DNA of 64,000 bases. Source: Iphinoe sp. HA4291-MV1. Its GTDB lineage: Bacteria > Cyanobacteriota > Cyanobacteriia > Cyanobacteriales > Nostocaceae. The notes beneath the pieces are model-generated. The model was given only the letters and a program-made list of their open reading frames with translations, did no database searches and was not told the DNA's origin. Of the stretch, positions 43,200-52,684 are shown in pieces. The position numbers and the translations under genes are program-made. The DNA lies in assembly GCA_019359415.1 (NCBI GenBank), contig JAHHHH010000004.1:62001-126000 (forward strand). The letters run 5' to 3'. Position 1 is the stretch's first letter; each line of letters starts with the position of its first letter.

Positions 43200-43967
43200 T
43201 TATTTTTCCAAATTGACTTGTGTTTGTCCCATTCCCAATCGCGTTTTCATCCCCGTACCCGAAAACCTTGAGTATTGAACCAATAAATGTGCCACATTCG
43301 CCAGCAAAGAATCAGCACGGTTGAAAACTTGTAGAGTCACATCACCAACAAACCCATTGACATAACCTTTATGTAATTGCCAACTTTGGGTTTTCATTTT
43401 GTGATGCTTAAGAAGAATTGCATTACTAAGATAGGCAATTAATTCATCGCTTCCCAAATAAACGGGAGCAAAGTGATTCCAACGTTCTAACCAACTGCGG
43501 AACATCAATGCAGGTACGGGTAAGGGTAATAGTGTGCTACCCTGTGCGAAAGCTGTTGGTGTGAGAAATTGCAAGTCAAATCGTCTGACTGGTTCTGGTT
43601 CATTTGCCACTAAAGTTGTGTATAGTTCTTCGTAGCTGGTGATTTCGTCTTCGCGGTTGATGATGTTAAATTTAGCTCCGAGAAATTCTAGAGATTCTGA
43701 TAAATTTAAAGCGGAAACAGTTTTCGCTGTAATATCTTGCAATCCACATAAAGATAATCGGTAAAACTCTTCTGGATGGAAAGTCAAAAAGTCTTTGGTA
43801 ATGGTTGATAATCCAAGAATTCCTGAGAAAGAAATTGCGGGAATGGTTTCGCCTCCCATTTCTAAGCCTAGTTCTTTGTGTAGTTGCTTAACGAGTTCTA
43901 AGCCGTAGGAACGGGGTAAAACTGTTGATTCGGATACGCTTAATATCCAGGTTGAACGAATTAGCAT
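43200..43967 (-). CDS. cas6: Cas6 pre-crRNA endoribonuclease (operon copy)
   Basis: A 255-residue RAMP protein with the pattern of cyanobacterial Cas6: MLIRSTWILSVSESTVLPRSYGLELVKQLH at the start, FDLQFLTPTAFAQGSTLLPLPVPALMFRSWLERW in the second ferredoxin-like domain and the glycine-rich loop FSGTGMKTRLGMGQTQV at the C-terminus. The frame opens ten codons earlier, but the ATG at 43967 overlaps the csm5 stop by 7 bases (ATGCTAA), fits the family start, and so is preferred. It cleaves pre-crRNA in the repeat to supply the Csm complex. The catalytic histidine cannot be identified with certainty. Confidence 0.9.
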   Translation of the reverse strand: MLIRSTWILSVSESTVLPRSYGLELVKQLHKELGLEMGGETIPAISFSGILGLSTITKDFLTFHPEEFYRLSLCGLQDITAKTVSALNLSESLEFLGAKFNIINREDEITSYEELYTTLVANEPEPVRRFDLQFLTPTAFAQGSTLLPLPVPALMFRSWLERWNHFAPVYLGSDELIAYLSNAILLKHHKMKTQSWQLHKGYVNGFVGDVTLQVFNRADSLLANVAHLLVQYSRFSGTGMKTRLGMGQTQVNLEK

Positions 43968-45340
43968 AAATTTGGTAATATTTCGAGTTTTACCCATCCA
44001 GGTGCAAATTCAATCTCTCCGTCCTGATTCATCACGGTACGTCTAGATTTAGGGGCTTCAAATCCTGGAGCACGGTTTTTTGGACTAGCACATTCATCAC
44101 AAATACCTCTTCTAGTGTCATCATGAAGATGTAAGCCAATAGTGGTTCCTAACATTCCACTTGCCCATCCTAGTCTCAAAGTAAAGGGACATTTAGTATC
44201 GCTATAAAAGTCCAGAATCTTATCCAAGTTAATATTAATTTCTTTGTTGCCATCCTTCTCTTTATTATTTTGAATTCTTTGCCAATACTTACGCTCATAG
44301 TTCCATTGAGCTTGAGCAAATTCTTTACATATATTTAAAATATCTTCAATTGTTTGAAATGGTATTTTTATCCCATCATTTCGAGTAAACCAGGATAGCA
44401 TACCTGTAATTCCCGTATTTTCATCTACAGTCTTATCTAGACTGAGCGTAAATTCAGTTTCAACCTTGTGAACCATTTCAGCATAAATAAAGCTCCGAAA
44501 TTTTGCAGGATTCTTATCTATACCTTTATAAAAACTAGATACAAGTACCTCAACCAAAACAGCCATGTTAATAGTGTCGTTAGGCAAGAGAGGATTACAA
44601 TCTGTAACTTTAACCGCTCTCATAAAGTCTGTATTGGATGCACTATTAGATTTTTTATCAGGAGTGAAGTCTCTCTCTTGATATTTCAGTAAACAATTAG
44701 AGAAGAAATCTTTCAGAAATAATTCATTACCTACATTTTTCTTGCTTCTGCCAATTTCTCCTTGTTTGTTCAATCTTTCGCGTAATGTTTGCTCAATATC
44801 ACTGACTCGTTGAGGTTCGTGGTTTAGCATATAATATGCTATTGCAGTTCTAATCGCTCCTTTGATTGATGAGCCGGGAATATACAACTGTCCAAAAGCA
44901 TTCCGAATCATTGGACGTAATTCATGATTAATTCTGTGTTTAAACCATTTCGGAATAATTCCAGACTCAGGAAAAATAGGTTTACCATGTTCATCTTGTG
45001 CTTTCCACCATTCTTTACCTAAAGCTTGCTCGATTATTTGCTCTACTTTTTGGTCACTCTTGTCTTGAATGGCTTGAATATATAGTGTTAAAGCTTTCCC
45101 TGATTCTAAATCTTTAATTCTTTCCCAAGGCTTCGGTTGCTGCAAATAGCCTCGCTTGTGTAAAGCTCTTGCTAAGGCTTCTTGATTAGGAATATAAATA
45201 TAATCGGTATTTTGCAAATATTCAAATGGATTTAACTTTTGGACTTCTGAACCAATATGTAATATTGAACTGGTTAACTTGATTCGTCGTAATTCTAATA
45301 ATTTGGGATGTTTGGTAATTATGTCAGATTGAGATTCCAT
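43961..45340 (-). CDS. csm5: Csm5, type III-A RAMP subunit
   Basis: A 459-residue Cas7-group protein at the 3' end of the crRNA in the Csm complex. The RAMP motif AFGQLYIPGSSIKGAIRTAIAYY is near residue 160, and the C-terminal AGMLGTTIGLHLH plus PKSRRTVMNQDGE and FAPGWVKLEIL are typical of Csm5. A cysteine pair DECASP and the insertion around residues 195-245 are longer than in small Csm5 proteins. It follows csm4 by 5 bases. Confidence 0.92.
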   Translation of the reverse strand: MESQSDIITKHPKLLELRRIKLTSSILHIGSEVQKLNPFEYLQNTDYIYIPNQEALARALHKRGYLQQPKPWERIKDLESGKALTLYIQAIQDKSDQKVEQIIEQALGKEWWKAQDEHGKPIFPESGIIPKWFKHRINHELRPMIRNAFGQLYIPGSSIKGAIRTAIAYYMLNHEPQRVSDIEQTLRERLNKQGEIGRSKKNVGNELFLKDFFSNCLLKYQERDFTPDKKSNSASNTDFMRAVKVTDCNPLLPNDTINMAVLVEVLVSSFYKGIDKNPAKFRSFIYAEMVHKVETEFTLSLDKTVDENTGITGMLSWFTRNDGIKIPFQTIEDILNICKEFAQAQWNYERKYWQRIQNNKEKDGNKEININLDKILDFYSDTKCPFTLRLGWASGMLGTTIGLHLHDDTRRGICDECASPKNRAPGFEAPKSRRTVMNQDGEIEFAPGWVKLEILPNLC

Positions 45341-45345
45341 AGTAC

Positions 45346-46461
45346 TTATTTATGAGGTAATTTGATGGGAAGACTCAGGCTAACACCACTACGGTAAATA
45401 TTGTGTGTATTTCTGTATTGCTTAAATTCATCTGGTGTAACATCTGCTAACTGTCCTATTGGTTGAGATGAAAAAACCGAGCCTTCAGTGAACATTTGAA
45501 TCGATTTACGCATGAGTTGACGACCGGAGGGAGATGAAATCCAACCGCCTCGCCTTTGAAGTTCATAGCTAGAATCTTTTTTTAGCGAGCCATCTGTTTC
45601 CAGTAAGTTTTCTGAAAGAGGCGATTCCCAAAACAAACTGATAAGTGCGCAGTGAGTCAATGGAGGAGAAGTCAAGACTTTCTGCCAAGTTTCAGTTAAT
45701 TTTGAAAAATCAAACCACTTTTCTTGAAATTGTCCTGCACCACTAGTACGTTCTCCTCCTAATCCTTCATCTCCTAAAAATCGCAAGGCTACCTTCAAAT
45801 TTGCTTCTAAGCTTTCATTTGCTTGGGGGAATTGAATTAAAAAATATAACCCCGATTGTCTCTGTTGTTCGTAATTAAACTGGACAAATCCTGTATGGTA
45901 TAAGTTTGTGGCTCTAGTAATTCTGTCTACACCAATTTTAGGATACAGTACCTTTTTGAACCCATCGCTATAGCTGAATACACCAGCTTCATATAGCATC
46001 CCGCTTGACCTTGACTTCTCTTGTGTTTTTTGGATCAATTGATAGCGATCGCTGTCAATACCAGAGGATGTAAAACCATCTCCTTGATACCAGCGTAGCC
46101 AAACTTCTACAGGCAAATATTTCAAGCTTTTATAAGTTTTGAAAAATTCTAAATCCTCAGATGGATAACCACAGGGAAATTGTAAAGGTTTAGGTAAATA
46201 GTCAATAATTTTACCTGCATCTTGCTGATATAGAAATGTGGAACTTAGGCGAAATGGCGGATTACCAGGTTGTTCTTTAAATTGCTCTAATAACGTTGTC
46301 ACTTCTTTAGAGCCAAATAACTGAGCATAGACTGTAATCAGAGCACTAAAAAGAGTATCCGAATGTACTCTTTCACTTGTTTCCTCAATTCCGATTCCCA
46401 ATTCTCCAAAGTGAGCACCGCTTTGCCCAAAATTGAGTCGGACAAGTTTCCAGATACTCAT
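45346..46461 (-). CDS. csm4: Csm4, type III-A Cas5-group subunit
   Basis: A 371-residue RAMP that binds the crRNA 5' handle with Cas10. It starts WKLVRLNFGQSGAHFGELGIGIEETSERVHSDTLFSAL, the usual Csm4 N-terminal strand and helix, and has the glycine-rich loop FLGDEGLGGERTSGAGQF in the middle. The C-terminal third (SQPIGQLADVTPDEFKQYRNTHNIYRSGVSLSLP) is the family end. Two bases separate it from csm3. Confidence 0.93.
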   Translation of the reverse strand: MSIWKLVRLNFGQSGAHFGELGIGIEETSERVHSDTLFSALITVYAQLFGSKEVTTLLEQFKEQPGNPPFRLSSTFLYQQDAGKIIDYLPKPLQFPCGYPSEDLEFFKTYKSLKYLPVEVWLRWYQGDGFTSSGIDSDRYQLIQKTQEKSRSSGMLYEAGVFSYSDGFKKVLYPKIGVDRITRATNLYHTGFVQFNYEQQRQSGLYFLIQFPQANESLEANLKVALRFLGDEGLGGERTSGAGQFQEKWFDFSKLTETWQKVLTSPPLTHCALISLFWESPLSENLLETDGSLKKDSSYELQRRGGWISSPSGRQLMRKSIQMFTEGSVFSSQPIGQLADVTPDEFKQYRNTHNIYRSGVSLSLPIKLPHK

Positions 46462-46463
46462 TT

Positions 46464-47492
46464 TTAACCTCCTGGCAAACTTTTTTGCTGCATTTGGTCA
46501 CTCAATGTGCCAAATTTTTTGAGCAGGTTAAATGTATCGTCTTCAGTATCTTCAACTGTAATGATTGGCTGTTTAAATTCAACTCCGTCTTCTGTCACCC
46601 GTCGATATTGCTCTATGTTACGCCAATAACATTTAAAATTTTTAAACCGAACTTTGCCATAACCACGAGAACCATGTCCCCCCAAAGCATCGTCTTCTAA
46701 TAAGGAAAGAGCAATAGCTATGTTCTGTAAATCTTTTACTGCTTGAGAAATGCTGGTTTGAAATTCTTCTTGAGTGATTTCTTCAGTTTGGTTGCTATCA
46801 GCTTCAACCGTGTAAACTAGTTCAAAATTAAATTCTGCTCCTGCTGGTACTCGCTCAATCTGGCGAGGATTAGCTGCTGCTGTCACTCTGTCTAATCCAT
46901 TTTCCCATTTCCATTCGGTCATGTACAAACCAGTGTCCACTCGTTTGAGTTTGTCAGCCGAGTCACGATGCAAGTGACAATCCCGTACAATCAGCCTTGC
47001 AGGAGAATTGCGACCCCTCTCCACTTTGCTATACTCTACTCCATCAATAGTGTCGATTATAAATTGTTCATGGTGCTTAACTCGCTCTAATTTTTCTTCT
47101 ATCGCATCTATCGTTTTTACCCAAAAATTTGAGCCGCCAGTAGAACCAAATAATCTACTAATCGGACAAGTTCGCGCTCCATGATAAAAAATTTTTTGTC
47201 CATAAATTTCTGTATAGCCATCTAGCAAATCATCACTTTCATAGCGATAGGTGTCACTACCACCTGGGCGATTCAAAGGCTTTTTATGGAATCGTTCTAA
47301 AATAGATCTGAGTTTGCCTTTAATTGAAGAACCAGGTAAATAAGGAAATAGAGTAATTGGATCGCGTGCTACAGGTTTATCCAAGCCTCCAATATCTAAA
47401 TTTCCACCACCACCTCCTATGTGTAAACCTGTTTCTAATACCAGAGTTGCTTCAAGGCGAAACTTACCTAGTAACTGTTTTTGTAGCAGCAT
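46464..47492 (-). CDS. csm3: Csm3, type III-A Cas7 backbone subunit and target-RNA nuclease
   Basis: A 342-residue Cas7-group protein forming the helical filament along crRNA. It starts with LRGKFRLEATLV-like strand and LETGLHIGGGGGNLDIGGLDKP, in which D38 aligns with the catalytic Asp of Streptococcus Csm3 (AIDSP), then FPYLPGSSIKGKLRSILERF, the RAMP motif, and GRNSPARLIVRDC. The C-terminal loop DDALGGHGSRGYGKVRF is conserved. The active-site Asp is intact, so the complex should cut target RNA at 6-nt intervals. It is longer than the minimal family size by a 40-residue middle region and a C-terminal tail. Confidence 0.94.
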   Translation of the reverse strand: MLLQKQLLGKFRLEATLVLETGLHIGGGGGNLDIGGLDKPVARDPITLFPYLPGSSIKGKLRSILERFHKKPLNRPGGSDTYRYESDDLLDGYTEIYGQKIFYHGARTCPISRLFGSTGGSNFWVKTIDAIEEKLERVKHHEQFIIDTIDGVEYSKVERGRNSPARLIVRDCHLHRDSADKLKRVDTGLYMTEWKWENGLDRVTAAANPRQIERVPAGAEFNFELVYTVEADSNQTEEITQEEFQTSISQAVKDLQNIAIALSLLEDDALGGHGSRGYGKVRFKNFKCYWRNIEQYRRVTEDGVEFKQPIITVEDTEDDTFNLLKKFGTLSDQMQQKSLPGG

Positions 47493-48014
47493 TTAATTTT
47501 TTCCTCCAGCAGCTTTGTGATAGGCAATTATGGATTCAATTAACTGTACTAAGCGATAAAAATCAGGTGTATCCTTAACTTTGTCTATCGCTTCTGAAAG
47601 TACATCACTTAGCGGCTTTACAGGATTAAGCTTGTTGCGCTCATCATCCTTACGAGCAGCTGCATAAGCTAGTTTCGGTTTAAGTAACACTATCTCAGTT
47701 TCAATTAGAGAAAAATTTTCGTCTTTATCCTGAGCTAATGTAACTTTAAGTCGATTCACTGTATCTAAAAATTTCCGGATTTGGTTGGTCTTTAAGTCGA
47801 TTTCTTTAAGATATCTACCCAATTCTTTCGCCTGATTTACCAAGTCCTTAATTTTGTATTCTTGCAGTCGCTCTAAGTTTTTAATAGTTTGTATTATCTT
47901 CTGGTCAGGACTAATTTCAGTCTTGGTTGCAGGCTGTTGTGGCGATATTTCAACCGTTTTACTTGGTTGTATAGATTTTTGTGGTTTAGGATTGAGCTTT
48001 GGTTGTTGTGTCAT
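47493..48014 (-). CDS. csm2: Csm2, type III-A small subunit (Cas11)
   Basis: A 173-residue helical protein. The first ~40 residues are Pro/Gln/Lys rich and probably disordered. The rest is the Csm2 bundle (LVNQAKELGRYLKEIDLKTNQIRKFLDTVNRLK, EIVLLKPKLAYAAARKDD, FYRLVQLIESIIAYHKAAGG), ending in the family signature. It lines the inner face of the Csm complex. Its start overlaps the end of cas10 by 29 bases and its stop abuts the csm3 start, so translation is coupled. Confidence 0.92.
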   Translation of the reverse strand: MTQQPKLNPKPQKSIQPSKTVEISPQQPATKTEISPDQKIIQTIKNLERLQEYKIKDLVNQAKELGRYLKEIDLKTNQIRKFLDTVNRLKVTLAQDKDENFSLIETEIVLLKPKLAYAAARKDDERNKLNPVKPLSDVLSEAIDKVKDTPDFYRLVQLIESIIAYHKAAGGKN

Positions 48015-50376
48015 TATTTTGAGGTCGATTTAGTAATTCCATCCAAGTTGCGATCGCCCGAAAATAAGGCGCATTGTATTGGTTAATTAAAGATTTACGA
48101 ATCGGGCTAAAATTGGCTTTTTTTAACACATCATTAGGTAGTCTTGCTAGAGTATAAGCTATCTTAGGCAAGTGTAGATAGTAACACAAATCGTCTAATT
48201 CTGTTGCGTACTGTTGTGCTTTTCTTTGATATTTAATCTCGTTAATCATCTGCTCCTGTATCTGAGCAGTATCTAGAAGATTGCGAATAAAGCTGCGAGC
48301 ATAATTTATTTCTATTTGCTGCTCTTGTAATTTCCTAACTAGAGGAAAGACGCCAAATAAATCAAGTTTGATTTCCGTTCCTAAATAATCTTTTCTTTCC
48401 TGAGTTAATACTTCAATATCAGATACATTTAGACTTTCTGCACCTAACCATTCATCCCACTTAAAGACTTGACCAAATAACCCTAAACTATCTCTACCAT
48501 TTCCTTTAGCAGCATCTTCAGCCTTACCTGACGATTCTGCAGCTTGATAAAGAGGAAATTTAATATCATCAATACTAATACCTGCCGATAGGGTAATATC
48601 TGGATGATTTCCAGTATAAGCGCGGAAGCACTGATAAACATCAAACGCGAACTCTACAATTTCATTCCACGCACCGCTGACAAAGACATCATCTCCACCC
48701 GCGTAAATGAAGAGTAAAGTTTTTTGTTCATTTTGAGTCAGAGATTTGGTGTTTTTTAAAACCTCAACTCTCTCTTGCTGTTTCAGAAAATTTTCCTGAC
48801 GGTTCTCGGCTAAACTGTTGAGATACACTTTAAAGAAATAACTCATTTGGCGAGATAGACCAGCCAGCTTAGGTAAAGTTTGATTATCACCCAACCCTTT
48901 TGCAAAAATTTGTCCCAACCTGTCTACATCCATTCGTAAACAGCCGACTCTCTCAATTCCTTGCGCTTTTCTCGCCATCTCGCCTGCGCGGATAATTGAA
49001 CCTGGTTCTTCCTCACTTTTTTGAGCGTAGTTACCAAGCAGCAGAGGAATGGTATTTTCTGCACGAGAATAGTTGTATATCATCCAGTCATTGACTAGAT
49101 AAATAGTTTCTGTGTCAGGAATTTGTTTTAAATCTTCAATGAGTTTGGACTTTTTTCTCGCTTGAAAGATATGATAATAAACAGGTTCAGGTTCAAGATT
49201 TAGTTTGATGGGTGTTGTTCCTGGAATTTTATCTCGCTGTGATCGCACAATTGCCTGTACTTTTAAAAGCTTGCCACCTAACTCAAACATCTGACGACAA
49301 GTAGGACAAGCTTCCACTGAAATTTCATCACTTAATGGTTGTAATTCTTCTACATCATCTCGATGACAAACTTTGCAGGGCGTGTGACTGTCGCGAGGTG
49401 TGAGGAAGTCTACAATTTGATTGGCAAATTTCCGCGATTTTTGTTCTGATAGTTTCTGCGTCACTTTTGACCAGTGCTTTGCAAATTTTTGAGTGGTAAT
49501 ATCTTCAATGGTAAAATCTACATGAGCTAAGGCTAGAAAGACTTTACCCTGAAAATCTTTTGCTAACCACTTATTTAATGTCTGACTGACTTGTTTCAGT
49601 TTATCTTCTGTCTCATCTATAGGTGCAAGCAAATATAAATTACCGCCGCCAGCATAAATCACATTGGTACGCGGTAATTCTAGTTTTTGCAGTAGTTGTT
49701 GAACGACTTCCTCTGTCACTAACTCTAAGTAAAAGCTTCTCGCACGCAGGGACTTAAGCGCACCCGCAGAACTAATTGTGTAGATAAATTTTTGAATACC
49801 TGATAAATCTCCAGCAATTAGCCTAAGTTGTTTAGCTTCAATATTATTTGCTAACGCCGCCGCTACAGCACCAGTTGCCCTTACCATATCAATGAGGGCA
49901 ATATCTGAATGATTCAAGCTAACATAGGAGCCAAATTTCTCTAGAATTAGGGTGAGTAGCGATAGATTCTTCCAATTTTTCTCGTCAAATTTTTCTAAAG
50001 TGAGAACTCGTCGGATACGTCGTTTGAGTAATTCAAAATCTTCTTTTGGTGGTTCCCCTTTTCGGGGATAGGGAATTTGTGGATAGAGTCCTTTGATGTA
50101 GATTGCTTCCCAGTAATGTTGTTTATCTTGATTGTGCGATAGTTGTACTTGGTCAAACAACAAGCGTAAGGGAGTCAGAGTATTTTTTTCTTTCTCTTTA
50201 GACCATAGAATATCTGGTTTATTACACCATAAGATACACTTTGCTCGTTGGACTGCTTTTGAATCTTCTGGGTACTGACATTTACTGGGTAATTGTACAT
50301 CAGCTATTTGCGCTAAAACCCACACAGCTTGTTGCGCAACTTGCAATGCAGCTTTGGTAGCGTTTGAGTTAGTCAT
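47986..50376 (-). CDS. csm1: Cas10/Csm1, type III-A signature subunit
   Basis: A 796-residue protein. The two palm domains are visible: the first with NVIYAGGGNLYLLAP (degenerate) and the second with IYAGGDDVFVSGAWNE, GGDD at residues 560-563, the cyclic oligoadenylate synthase site. A four-cysteine zinc site lies between (C334, C337, C357, C360). The first ~130 residues lack the HD motif of the usual N-terminal DNase: no His-Asp pair in a helix is seen. So this Cas10 should signal but probably does not cleave DNA. It heads the operon, with the csm2 start inside its 3' end. Confidence 0.93.
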   Translation of the reverse strand: MTNSNATKAALQVAQQAVWVLAQIADVQLPSKCQYPEDSKAVQRAKCILWCNKPDILWSKEKEKNTLTPLRLLFDQVQLSHNQDKQHYWEAIYIKGLYPQIPYPRKGEPPKEDFELLKRRIRRVLTLEKFDEKNWKNLSLLTLILEKFGSYVSLNHSDIALIDMVRATGAVAAALANNIEAKQLRLIAGDLSGIQKFIYTISSAGALKSLRARSFYLELVTEEVVQQLLQKLELPRTNVIYAGGGNLYLLAPIDETEDKLKQVSQTLNKWLAKDFQGKVFLALAHVDFTIEDITTQKFAKHWSKVTQKLSEQKSRKFANQIVDFLTPRDSHTPCKVCHRDDVEELQPLSDEISVEACPTCRQMFELGGKLLKVQAIVRSQRDKIPGTTPIKLNLEPEPVYYHIFQARKKSKLIEDLKQIPDTETIYLVNDWMIYNYSRAENTIPLLLGNYAQKSEEEPGSIIRAGEMARKAQGIERVGCLRMDVDRLGQIFAKGLGDNQTLPKLAGLSRQMSYFFKVYLNSLAENRQENFLKQQERVEVLKNTKSLTQNEQKTLLFIYAGGDDVFVSGAWNEIVEFAFDVYQCFRAYTGNHPDITLSAGISIDDIKFPLYQAAESSGKAEDAAKGNGRDSLGLFGQVFKWDEWLGAESLNVSDIEVLTQERKDYLGTEIKLDLFGVFPLVRKLQEQQIEINYARSFIRNLLDTAQIQEQMINEIKYQRKAQQYATELDDLCYYLHLPKIAYTLARLPNDVLKKANFSPIRKSLINQYNAPYFRAIATWMELLNRPQNNDTTTKAQS

Positions 50377-50755
50377 TACACTTCACGGTTGTTGTGCTCA
50401 ACTGCGTATAATTATTACCTGTAGGTGGAATAGGGGTCTTCCAATCCTACCTTTGAGCAAATACGCTAGTTCTCAATCTTGGTAAAACACAAAGTTTTGT
50501 AGAGGCATAACATTGTTGTACCTCTGTAGCGCGTTGTATCTAAACGAGAACCACTATACATATCGGCTTGAATTTATAACCAGATTAAGTTATCTCTACC
50601 GAAAAATACTGAGATTTCATCATAACTTCAAAGTTGTGAAGTTTGCTTAATGGAGAAGTCATGAGACACAGTACGTTATGCAACTTCAATGCCGATTAGC
50701 TTACCATAGCACGCCGCCTACGGCTGCATCCGAGATAGATCGTGAGTTGCTGAGG
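50377..50755. other. Intergenic region upstream of cas10
   Basis: No gene and no CRISPR repeats. It holds the divergent/converging non-coding DNA between cas10 and the anti-sigma gene, with one loose inverted repeat (AGAGG ... CCTCT near 50502-50528). The cas10 promoter must lie in the left half. Confidence 0.6.
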
Positions 50756-51502
50756 TTAGATCTTGGTAGGTGAGTTACTCTGCATCACGATAGTTCCAGT
50801 GGGATAACGGCTAGTTTCAGACGATTCCAACGTCACAAATAATCCAGAGATACCTGTGTCATAAAAGTCGGCAGGCATCCAGAATTTATCTAGCACCTTT
50901 CCCTGGGGATTAATTTTCACAGTGCCACAGGGAATTTTTTCGCCATCAGCGATCGCCCAAAGTCGATAAACCTTACCTGTGGGTGGAGCCACCAGATTTT
51001 GCACGGCTAGAATCCCCTGCCGTTGTCCTAGATTCACAACAAAGCTACCCCCAGCAGTATCCAATGCATTCACAGCCTTGAGAGAGAAAAGTTGTGTCTG
51101 GGACTGTTGCAGTAGGGTATTGATATCTTGAGCCATGCGGTAATCCTGTCGCAAGCGGTAGTTATCTACTCCTAAATACAGAATCAGGAGTGCCGCGACA
51201 CTGCCCATGACGGTGAGCCAAGTGAACCGAGGCTGTTTGTGTCGGGAGGTCAGTTGAGTGGTAGTAGCCCTTGCCAGAATGGCAGACCGGAGGTGGGGAG
51301 GGGGTTCAACGCTGTTTAAGTCACCAGCCACCTGGTCTAAAACCTCTCGCAACTGATTCACTTGTGCCACCAATGCCGGATTTTCTCTCAGCAGTTGCTC
51401 GAAAGCTGCGACTTCAGTACGTGAGAGGTCGCCCAGTACATAGCCTGCTGCTAAGGTTTCGATTGCTTGAGGGGTGAGAGGTTCAGTCATAACCTTAGTC
51501 AA
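50756..51502 (-). CDS. RskA-like anti-sigma factor
   Basis: A 248-residue membrane protein. The N-terminal anti-sigma domain (QAIETLAAGYVLGDLSRTEVAAFEQLLRENPAL) holds the cytoplasmic sigma-binding part, one transmembrane helix is at ~95-113 (LTVMGSVAALLILYLGV), and the extracytoplasmic domain (FVVNLGQRQGILAVQNL, VYRLWAIADGEKIPCGTV, GLFVTLE) is the RskA fold. No Zn-binding HxxxCxxC is seen. The start overlaps the end of the sigma gene by 8 bases, as is usual for an ECF sigma/anti-sigma pair. Confidence 0.9.
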   Translation of the reverse strand: MTKVMTEPLTPQAIETLAAGYVLGDLSRTEVAAFEQLLRENPALVAQVNQLREVLDQVAGDLNSVEPPPHLRSAILARATTTQLTSRHKQPRFTWLTVMGSVAALLILYLGVDNYRLRQDYRMAQDINTLLQQSQTQLFSLKAVNALDTAGGSFVVNLGQRQGILAVQNLVAPPTGKVYRLWAIADGEKIPCGTVKINPQGKVLDKFWMPADFYDTGISGLFVTLESSETSRYPTGTIVMQSNSPTKI

Positions 51503-52169
51503 TGGAGTCCCGTAAAAGTTGCTTCAGTTTCAGAAGTCCCTGGCGAGTCCAGCTTTTCACAGTTCCCAGGGGTTTATTCAGTTGTTGGGCGATTTCCGAT
51601 TGGCTCAGTCCGGCATCATACGCTAGTTCAATCGCCTGCCGTTGCTGAGCGGAAAGTTGAGCTAATGCTTGTCGTACTTGCTGCGATCGCTCATTGAAAA
51701 CAGCCTGCTCAACCGGAGTATGCGCGGGGGGTGCAGCAGTGACGTTCTGCCCCCAACGTTGCACCAAATTAAGGGTGCGACTGTGCGATCGCAGTTTGTC
51801 GATCGCTCGTGTTCGAGTCATGGCAATCAGGTAGCGCATCAAATGACCATGTTTAGTAGGGTCAACCGGGTGCTGCCATAACGACAGAAAAATTTCTTGG
51901 GTCAGGTCTTCGGCTTCTGGCTGGCTGTGCAACACTTTCAGTGCCACTCCATACACCACACTACCATAGCGATCATAGAGACACCCTAACGCCGCTGGTT
52001 GCTTTGCCTTCAGATCATTCAAGAGTGCGGCATCGCTGGAGGATGACGGTTCTGATGAATGGCGATCAGGAGAACTTAGATCCATAGATTCAGGTGAATA
52101 GACCGAGGCTAATTTCTCTGCAAAAATGCCCAATGCATCTTGTAATGTGAGTGCCAATCCTGATTTCAC
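51495..52169 (-). CDS. ECF sigma factor (sigma-70 family)
   Basis: A 224-residue sigma factor. Region 2 is ALGCLYDRYGSVVYGVALKVL and AEDLTQEIFLSLW, and region 4 is LSAQQRQAIELAYDAGLSQSEIAQQLNKPLGTVKSWTRQGLLKL. The first ~45 residues (with SSPDRHSSEPSSSSD) are a low-complexity extension; an internal ATG at 52085 would shorten it. It recruits RNA polymerase to promoters released when the neighbouring anti-sigma is inactivated. The facing gene set at 52.7-54.9 kb is a likely regulon. Confidence 0.92.
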   Translation of the reverse strand: MKSGLALTLQDALGIFAEKLASVYSPESMDLSSPDRHSSEPSSSSDAALLNDLKAKQPAALGCLYDRYGSVVYGVALKVLHSQPEAEDLTQEIFLSLWQHPVDPTKHGHLMRYLIAMTRTRAIDKLRSHSRTLNLVQRWGQNVTAAPPAHTPVEQAVFNERSQQVRQALAQLSAQQRQAIELAYDAGLSQSEIAQQLNKPLGTVKSWTRQGLLKLKQLLRDSID

Positions 52170-52684
52170 AACTTCTTTTGAGTATAGAGCAAACTTACTC
52201 TCATCTCTAAAACGATTGGTGAAGCTAATTGGATGAGTCTAGCGTCGAAATTTTGTAGAAGTGGGTTATTTCATTGTGATTGGTTAACACTGTTTGAGTG
52301 CCTCAAACCGAACGAACCGTGAACATCAGTCTAGCAAGGGCATTTGAAGAGTTTAAATCCAAAATTGGTTTTCAGTCGTCTTAAAGGTAGAGAAAAGCAA
52401 GTAACCCAGTTAGCATTCTTTTCAGGCATAAGTTGCAACTAGATTTCTGAAATCACGCTAATTGCTTACCTGCCCACTCCTACAGCTTTTAAAAGTGGGC
52501 ATTGCAGTGCAATGTCCCGACGAAATTTATATCGTCAATTCGCAACGCCCTTCTTTGGCATGTCATAATTTTGCACCTTTGGCAGTTTGGATTCAACCAA
52601 TTTGCTTGAAAGTTTGTGCTGCATCCAAGCATTGAAGGTCAGTAAAACCGCTGTAGCCAAATAACCGATCCGAGAGGTAATTCT
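52170..52684. other. Divergent intergenic region with nested hairpins
   Basis: No gene. Two adjoining inverted repeats occur: TGCCCACT (52471-52478) with AGTGGGCA (52494-52501), and GGGCATTGCA with TGCAATGTCCC (52497-52518); they share bases, so the two folds are mutually exclusive. The promoters of the sigma gene and of the secreted-protein set should lie here. Confidence 0.6.
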
